From NCBI RefSeq assembly GCF_900113865.1, contig NZ_FOQY01000011.1:59585-123584 (forward strand): a stretch of 64,000 nt of DNA, given 5' to 3'. Both the position numbers and the translations under genes were made by a program. The notes below the pieces were generated by a model that had not been told where the DNA came from, did no database searches, and saw only the letters and a list, made by a program, of their open reading frames with translations. Below are positions 59,482 through 64,000 of the stretch, in pieces. Positions within the stretch are counted from its first letter, which is position 1, and each line of letters begins with the position of its first letter. The DNA comes from Streptosporangium canum (GTDB lineage Bacteria; Actinomycetota; Actinomycetes; Streptosporangiales; Streptosporangiaceae).

Positions 59482-59832
59482 ATGACCGAACAGCTGACGC
59501 AGATCCCCATCACCATCGACGCCGAGTACGCGGACGACGCGGCCGCCGCCGGGACATACCGCCTGTACTGGTACGGGAAGGGGATGAAGAAGACCCGCGA
59601 GGAGGCGCGCGCCTTCGCCGCCTCCCGTGGGGAGGGGCACCAGCTGGCCGACCTCCCCTCCGACGTGTGGCGCACCAGCGCCGCCACGTACCTCGACGGC
59701 CCGGCGTGGATCTACTCCTGGAAGGGCGACAGCTACGGCGGCGGCAACGTCGTGCTCCACCCCAACGGGTCGATCGGCACCCTGGAGGACGGCGCCCAGC
59801 CGCTCCCCTTCCTCATCAGCTACGTGGGATGA
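59482..59832 (+). CDS. small hypothetical protein
   Basis: I start it at ATG 59482 with GAGGCGGAA upstream. The 116-aa product begins TEQLTQIPITIDAEYADDAA and ends YGGGNVVLHPNGSIGTLEDG...LPFLISYVG. No signal peptide or membrane segment is present, and it appears to be a small mixed alpha/beta protein. I do not recognise the family. Its leader holds two copies of AGTAACGG (59408 and 59427 region) and a GGGGAGG/CCTCCCC stem that may affect translation. Confidence 0.6.
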   Translation: MTEQLTQIPITIDAEYADDAAAAGTYRLYWYGKGMKKTREEARAFAASRGEGHQLADLPSDVWRTSAATYLDGPAWIYSWKGDSYGGGNVVLHPNGSIGTLEDGAQPLPFLISYVG

Positions 59833-59856
59833 CGGCCCCGGCCGGTCCTCTCGCGG

Positions 59857-60732
59857 CTAGCGGGTGATCATGACGAGGGTGCCCAGCGGGAGCCGGGAGA
59901 GCGCGCGCAGCGCGGCGGCCGGGACACGCACGCAGCCGTAGCTCACCTCGCGGCCGAAGACCGCCCTGTCCGGCCAGCCGTGCAGGGCGATCGTCGCGGG
60001 GCCGCCGGCGAAGGTCCTCAGGGCGCCCGAGTGCGCGCCGAGCGCGAGGAACAGCGGGCTGTAGGTCGGGTGCTCCGGGGACACGGAGGCGAGCAGGAAC
60101 GTCCGCCCCGCCGGGGTGGGAGTCCGGTCGGTGCCGACGGCCACCGCCCAGGACCCCGTCCTGCGGCCGGCGTCGGACAGCCTGAGCCTGCGGGCGGCCA
60201 GATCGACCTGGACCCGATGGGTGCTGCGGGCGGTCCGCACCCCGCCGGCGCCGGTGTGGATCCATCCCGTGGACCGGTTCGGCCGGCTCGGCAGCAGTAT
60301 CCGCGCCCACCCCGGCAGCGTCCGCACCACCGGCACCCAGGTCGGGTTCTCCAGTTGCACGGGCGGCAGAACGGCCACCGGCGGCCCGCCCGGACGGGAA
60401 TAGACCACCTGTCTCCCTTTCGGGTGGACGATGACCCCGCTCGCCGTTCCGAATGGGCGGGGATCCCGTGGCGCCCGGCGTAATGTCGCATAAGTCGTGG
60501 CAATTGGTAGTTTCGCCATTCGAGCCGGCGATACGGGGGCCGGCTTTATCTCCTCCGGCGGGGTGGCCGGCGACGGCACGGCGGGTGAGACGGCCGGTGA
60601 GGCGACGGGCGGCGGGTCGTCGGTCCCGCAGGAGGAGCTCACGGCCAGGATGGTCAGGACGGCCAGGGCGGCCGCACCCGCGGCTCCGGCGGCCGGGCGG
60701 ACGGCTGTGCGGGAGCTGTTCCCCTCACGCAT
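59857..60732 (-). CDS. L,D-transpeptidase (YkuD domain) lipoprotein
   Basis: This 291-aa protein has a hydrophobic lipoprotein-like N-terminus (GAAALAVLTILAVSSSCG) and then a Pro/Ala/Ser-rich spacer. The C-terminal YkuD domain has STHRVQVDLAARRLRLSDAG, the conserved ALHGWPDR histidine and the catalytic YGCVRVP cysteine motif. It should form 3-3 cross-links or attach proteins in peptidoglycan on the outer face of the membrane. A middle segment (about 100-160) may be an SH3-like domain. It is monocistronic. Confidence 0.88.
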   Translation of the reverse strand: MREGNSSRTAVRPAAGAAGAAALAVLTILAVSSSCGTDDPPPVASPAVSPAVPSPATPPEEIKPAPVSPARMAKLPIATTYATLRRAPRDPRPFGTASGVIVHPKGRQVVYSRPGGPPVAVLPPVQLENPTWVPVVRTLPGWARILLPSRPNRSTGWIHTGAGGVRTARSTHRVQVDLAARRLRLSDAGRRTGSWAVAVGTDRTPTPAGRTFLLASVSPEHPTYSPLFLALGAHSGALRTFAGGPATIALHGWPDRAVFGREVSYGCVRVPAAALRALSRLPLGTLVMITR

Positions 60733-61043
60733 GAGCTCTGTCCAACAAGAAATAGTGCATATCCGGATTTCCTGGTTTTTTGACCCTCGGTTATATCAAT
60801 GACGTCGGCCGATATGACGTCACATTACGTGACGGAAAGCGGTCTGTCCGTCTCCTGGAGACCGGCGTGGCCGGAGCGTGCTCGCGCCGGGGGAGGCCGG
60901 ACCGCCGCGCGAGAGTGCCGGCTCAGCGCTTTGACAGGGAGCCGGCTTAACGCTTTGACAGGAAATGGAGGGGAGGGCACGATGGAGTCGTCCCGAGACG
61001 AGACGTATCGTCACGATGGTGGACGCTACCAAAGGAGGACCAC
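60733..61043. other. divergent intergenic region with direct repeats
   Basis: 311 bases between the leftward L,D-transpeptidase and the rightward glycosyltransferase. Near the left end it is AT-rich with several GACGT words (60800-60835), some palindromic (TGACGTCA). The right part holds the 22-bp direct repeats at 60917-60962. No gene is seen. Confidence 0.45.
60917..60962 (+). promoter_or_regulatory. 22-bp direct repeats, each with TTGACA
   Basis: GCCGGCTCAGCGCTTTGACA (60917 on) and GCCGGCTTAACGCTTTGACA (60941 on), each continuing with GG, differ at only two bases and are 24 bp apart. Both contain a perfect -35 hexamer TTGACA. They may be tandem promoters or paired activator sites for the glycosyltransferase 80 bases downstream. 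Confidence 0.5.
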
Positions 61044-62252
61044 ATGCCCCGGCGCGCGCACATAGCCATGGTCAGCATCCCCGCCCCCGGCCACGTCAAC
61101 CCCAGCCTTGAGGTGATCAGGGAACTGGCGGCCCGGGGCCACCGGGTGACCTACGCCAACGACCCGTCCTTCGCCGAGGTGATCGAGGGGGCCGGGGCCG
61201 AGCCCGTGCCGTACGCCTCGACGCTGCCCATGAACGACCCCGAGGGCTGGCCGGAGGACACGATCGCCCAGCTCGACGTCTTCCTCGACGACTCGGTCTC
61301 CATGCTGCCGCAACTCCGCGACGCCTACGGCGACGACCGGCCCGACCTGTTCCTCTACGACATCGCCGGCTACTCCGCGCGGATCCTCGCCGAGAACTGG
61401 GGCATCCCGGCGATGCAGCTCTCGCCGTGCTACGTGGCCTGGGAGGGCTACAAGGAGGACACGGCGCCGATGGTCGAGGAGTTGAAGAAGGCTCCGGGCG
61501 GGGCCGAGCACTACCGGCGGTTCGACCAGTGGCTGGTGGACAACGGCATCACCGGGACCGACTCCCAGGCGTTCGTCGGCTATCCGGAGCGGGCGCTCGC
61601 GCTGATCCCGAGGATGATGCAGCCCAACGCCGACCGGGTCGACCCGGCGCGGATCACCTTCACCGGGCCGTGCCTCGGCGCCCGCACCCATCAGGAGGCC
61701 TGGGCCCGGCCCGAGGGGGCCGAGAAGGTGCTGCTGATCTCCCTGGGGTCCGCCTTCACCAACCTGCCCGGCTTCTACCGCTCCTGCCTGGCCGCCTTCG
61801 GCGACCTGCCCGGCTGGCACGTCGTGCTCCAGATCGGCAGGTTCGTCGACCCGGCCGAGCTCGGTGAGATCCCCGCCAACGTGGAGGTGCACAGCTGGGT
61901 GTCGCAGCTGTCGATCCTGGAGCAGGCCGACGCGTTCGTCACCCACGCGGGCATGGGCGGCACCCAGGAGGGCCTGTACTGCGGTGTCCCGATGATCGCG
62001 GTCCCGCAGGGCGCCGACCAGTTCGACAACGCCGACAAGATCGTGGAACTGGGCGCCGGCCGCCGGATCGACACCGCACAGGCCACCCCCGAGGCGCTGC
62101 GGACGGCTCTGCTCGAACTCACCTCCGACCCGGAGGTCGCGCTGCGGCTGGAGAAGATCAGCGCCGAGGTCCGCGCCGAGGGCGGCACCGCCCGCGCCGC
62201 CGACCTCGTCGAGCGACTGTTGGAGACGGCCGCGCCGACACGGGCATCGTAG
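61044..62252 (+). CDS. macrolide-type glycosyltransferase (GT1, MGT family)
   Basis: This 402-aa protein has AAAGGAGGA before ATG 61044. It starts HIAMVSIPAPGHVNPSLEVI with the catalytic-region histidine. The donor-binding half is VLLISLGSAFTNLP, VEVHSWVSQLSILEQADAFV and THAGMGGTQEGLYCGVPMIA, the H-x7-E type motif of OleD/Mgt enzymes, ending VPQGADQFDNADKIVELGAG. Such enzymes glucosylate and inactivate macrolides and other phenolic or hydroxylated compounds. It is a single gene. Confidence 0.9.
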   Translation: MPRRAHIAMVSIPAPGHVNPSLEVIRELAARGHRVTYANDPSFAEVIEGAGAEPVPYASTLPMNDPEGWPEDTIAQLDVFLDDSVSMLPQLRDAYGDDRPDLFLYDIAGYSARILAENWGIPAMQLSPCYVAWEGYKEDTAPMVEELKKAPGGAEHYRRFDQWLVDNGITGTDSQAFVGYPERALALIPRMMQPNADRVDPARITFTGPCLGARTHQEAWARPEGAEKVLLISLGSAFTNLPGFYRSCLAAFGDLPGWHVVLQIGRFVDPAELGEIPANVEVHSWVSQLSILEQADAFVTHAGMGGTQEGLYCGVPMIAVPQGADQFDNADKIVELGAGRRIDTAQATPEALRTALLELTSDPEVALRLEKISAEVRAEGGTARAADLVERLLETAAPTRAS

Positions 62253-62399
62253 AGCCGCCTGCCTGCCGCGTGACCGAGATCTCCGGGAGCGTCTCCGGCC
62301 GTGGGGCTTCTGCTGCGGCAGGCCAGCGCCTATCGTCATTTCTTGGATCAAGGACGGCCCCGGCCGTCCGCCCACGGGGTCAAGGAGACGAGGTGCGCG

Positions 62400-64000
62400 G
62401 TGTCCGGTCCCGGCCCGCCGGCGGCGGGTGAGCCCGAGCGGATCGGCGACTATCGGCTGACCGGGGTGCTGGGCGACGGCGGCCAGGGCGTGGTCTACCT
62501 CGGCCGTGATCCGTCGGACCGCCAGGTCGCGGTCAAGCTGCTGCACGTCCGGATGGCGGCCGACCCCAAGGTGCGCGAGCGGTTCATGCGCGAGGCTGAG
62601 GTCACCCGCCGGGTAGCGGCGTTCTGCACCGCCCAGGTCCTGGACATGGGAATCACCGGCGACCGCCCCTACCTGGTCAGTGAGTACATTCCGGGGCCCT
62701 CCCTGAAGGAGCTGGTCACCGGTGACGGGCCGCGGGCCGGCAGCGGCCTGGACCGGCTCGCGGTCGCCACCCTGACGGCTCTGGCCGCGATCCACCGGGC
62801 CGGCATCGTCCACCGCGACTTCAAACCCGACAATGTGATCATGGGGCCGGAGGGGCCCGTGGTCATCGACTTCGGCATCGCCCGCGTGCTGGACGGCACC
62901 ACCACGTCATCGGGGCTGGTGGGTACCCCCGCCTACCTGTCGCCGGAACAGCTGGACGGTCACCAGGCCGGTACGGCGTCGGATGTGTTCAGCTGGGCCG
63001 CCACCATGGTGTTCGCCGCCACCGGGCATCGGGCGTTCCCCGGCGACGTCGCGGCGGCGGTGATGAACGCCGTCTCCAACCGCGAACCCGACCTCGCCGA
63101 AGTTCCCGAGCGGCTGCGCCCGCTGCTGGCCGCCTGCCTGGCCAAGGACCCCGGCGCCCGGCCTGCCGTCAGCAGCCTGCTCGCCGCCCTCACCCGCGAG
63201 GAGACCGTCACCACCCACGAAGAGATCGGCACCGCGGATCACCGGCCGCGCGCCCCGCTCCCACCGCCCCCGGCGTCCCCCGCCCCGAGTTCTCCTGCCG
63301 CGCCTCCGGGGTCTCGTGCCCCGAGTTCTCCCGGCATGTCCCCGGGGTCTCGTGCCCCGAGTTCTCCTGGCATGTCCCCGGGGTCTCGTGCCCCGAGTTC
63401 TCCTGTCACGTCCCCGAGGTCCCGCCCCCCGAGCTCTCCTGCCGCGCCTCCGGGGTCTCCTGCTACGAGCTCTCCTGCCATGCCTCCGGGGTCCCGCGCC
63501 CCGCACCGTCCTGTCCGGCGCCGTCTCGTGGCCGCCGGGGCGGTCGTCACCGTTCTCGTCCTGGTCGCCGTGGCCTTCTGGCTGTGGCAGCCGGAGTTCC
63601 CCGGAACTTCCGCCCTGTCGCCCACGGGCCTCCCCGTATCTTCCGCCCCGTCGTCCACGGCCCCCTCTGGGACCTCCGCTCCCTCGTCATCCCCCACGGG
63701 CCTCCCCGAACCCTCCGGCCCGTCGTCCACGGGTCCCTCCGCTCCGTCGCCCGATCGGACTCCGAGCACCGTTCCCCTCGGCATGCCGGTCGGCAGGCCG
63801 TTCACCTTCCGCACTGACGCGTCCGCATCGGTGGAGGCGGTGACGGAGTTCAAGGGGCGGCAGGTCGTCGTCTCCGACGGCGACAGAGTGGTGCGGGTGT
63901 GGGATCTGGCCACCCGCGAGCAGGTCGGCAGGCCGTTCACCGCCCACAACACCGGTGCCCACGCCGTGGTGACGGAGCTGGAGGGGCGGCCGGTCGTCGT
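62400..64000 (+). CDS. Ser/Thr protein kinase with WD40-like outer domain, 3' end outside window
   Basis: I start it at GTG 62400, since AAGGAGACGAGG precedes it; the frame stays open for 533 codons to the window edge. The kinase domain shows GVLGDGGQGVVYLG, Lys46 in VAVKLL, HRDFKPDNVIM (Asp140), IDFGIA (Asp157) and GTPAYLSPEQ. A Pro/Ser repeat linker (about 296-368) precedes one membrane helix (LVAAGAVVTVLVLVAVAFWLW). Outside is a second Ser/Pro spacer and the start of a WD40-like repeat (VVVSDGDRVVRVWDLATRE). It is probably a membrane signalling kinase whose outer repeats bind a ligand or protein. Confidence 0.88.
   Translation, partial: MSGPGPPAAGEPERIGDYRLTGVLGDGGQGVVYLGRDPSDRQVAVKLLHVRMAADPKVRERFMREAEVTRRVAAFCTAQVLDMGITGDRPYLVSEYIPGPSLKELVTGDGPRAGSGLDRLAVATLTALAAIHRAGIVHRDFKPDNVIMGPEGPVVIDFGIARVLDGTTTSSGLVGTPAYLSPEQLDGHQAGTASDVFSWAATMVFAATGHRAFPGDVAAAVMNAVSNREPDLAEVPERLRPLLAACLAKDPGARPAVSSLLAALTREETVTTHEEIGTADHRPRAPLPPPPASPAPSSPAAPPGSRAPSSPGMSPGSRAPSSPGMSPGSRAPSSPVTSPRSRPPSSPAAPPGSPATSSPAMPPGSRAPHRPVRRRLVAAGAVVTVLVLVAVAFWLWQPEFPGTSALSPTGLPVSSAPSSTAPSGTSAPSSSPTGLPEPSGPSSTGPSAPSPDRTPSTVPLGMPVGRPFTFRTDASASVEAVTEFKGRQVVVSDGDRVVRVWDLATREQVGRPFTAHNTGAHAVVTELEGRPVV
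63286..63500 (+). repeat. 36-bp in-frame repeats in the kinase linker
   Basis: About six units built on GAGTTCTCCTGGCATGTCC and GGGGTCTCGTGCCCC encode repeats such as SSPGMSPGSRAP. The first three are nearly identical; later ones diverge. They form a flexible, probably extended juxtamembrane linker. Confidence 0.75.

Noticed and set aside
62352..62369. GGACGGCC/GGCCGTCC palindrome as operator of the kinase gene
   Set aside because: It is fully GC and of a kind expected often in this composition; it may simply be a terminator of the preceding gene.

Overview
The window is very GC-rich, gene-dense DNA with frequent GTG/TTG starts, ATGA stop-start overlaps and leaderless starts. It also has ROK, DeoR and CU044_5270/ECF regulators, CUT-type sugar transporters and a Ser/Thr kinase with an external WD40-like region. 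This fits the chromosome of a filamentous actinomycete, most likely a Streptosporangiaceae-type organism (Streptosporangium/Nonomuraea relatives). The family call is an inference from gene style, not from a marker gene.

Layout. 1-366: end of an MBL-fold hydrolase. 429-5724: a sulfur-type operon consisting of a leaderless Cys-containing leader peptide, an ABC importer of the SsuABC/TauABC class, an FMN-dependent NtaA/DszA-type monooxygenase and two flavin reductases. 5873-8045: divergent dihydrodipicolinate-reductase-like dehydrogenase and SDR. 8046-17257: a patchy accessory region with gene remnants, an ECF sigma/CU044_5270 pair, a methyltransferase behind a palindromic operator, a lone tyrosine recombinase, an APH-type phosphotransferase, tiny ORFs and many repeats. 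17258-24656: ROK regulator, CUT2 sugar ABC transporter, Gfo/Idh dehydrogenase and TIM-barrel isomerase, a polyol/inositol-like catabolic operon. 24728-26493: NDMA-type alcohol dehydrogenase, 3Fe-4S ferredoxin and PPOX-fold protein behind a KstR-like operator. 26571-27218: methyltransferase.

27221-36170 is the most unusual block: a leftward operon of DUF1702 (UnbL), ASPIC/VCBS (UnbV) and RnfD-like membrane (UnbU) proteins, ending in an enediyne-PKS-like protein of 1482 aa. By eye this protein keeps the KS, KR, DH and C-terminal regions of enediyne synthases but has no acyltransferase and no acyl-carrier domain, and it has lost key KS and KR catalytic residues. A perfect 24-bp palindrome lies in the divergent promoter region next to it.

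36470-38771: DUF998 membrane protein with a NarL-type two-component system. 38942-39325: VOC protein. 39496-54852: rhamnoside/sugar utilisation, with two FGGY kinases, a 2-hydroxyacid dehydrogenase, DeoR regulator and histidine phosphatase leftward, and GH78, CUT1 transporter and GH106-like hydrolase rightward. 54916-59340: prenyltransferase-fold protein, methyltransferase, GT4 glycosyltransferase and GDP-mannose 4,6-dehydratase-like enzyme, probably for surface glycan or glycolipid synthesis. 59482 to the end: small hypothetical protein, L,D-transpeptidase, macrolide-type glycosyltransferase and a Ser/Thr kinase running off the window.

A window-wide theme is in-frame low-complexity or tandem-repeat insertions inside otherwise conserved proteins (CUT2 permease, Gfo/Idh, PKS-like protein, UnbV, UnbL, GH106, kinase linker). 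All domain and motif calls were made by eye; no database search was run.
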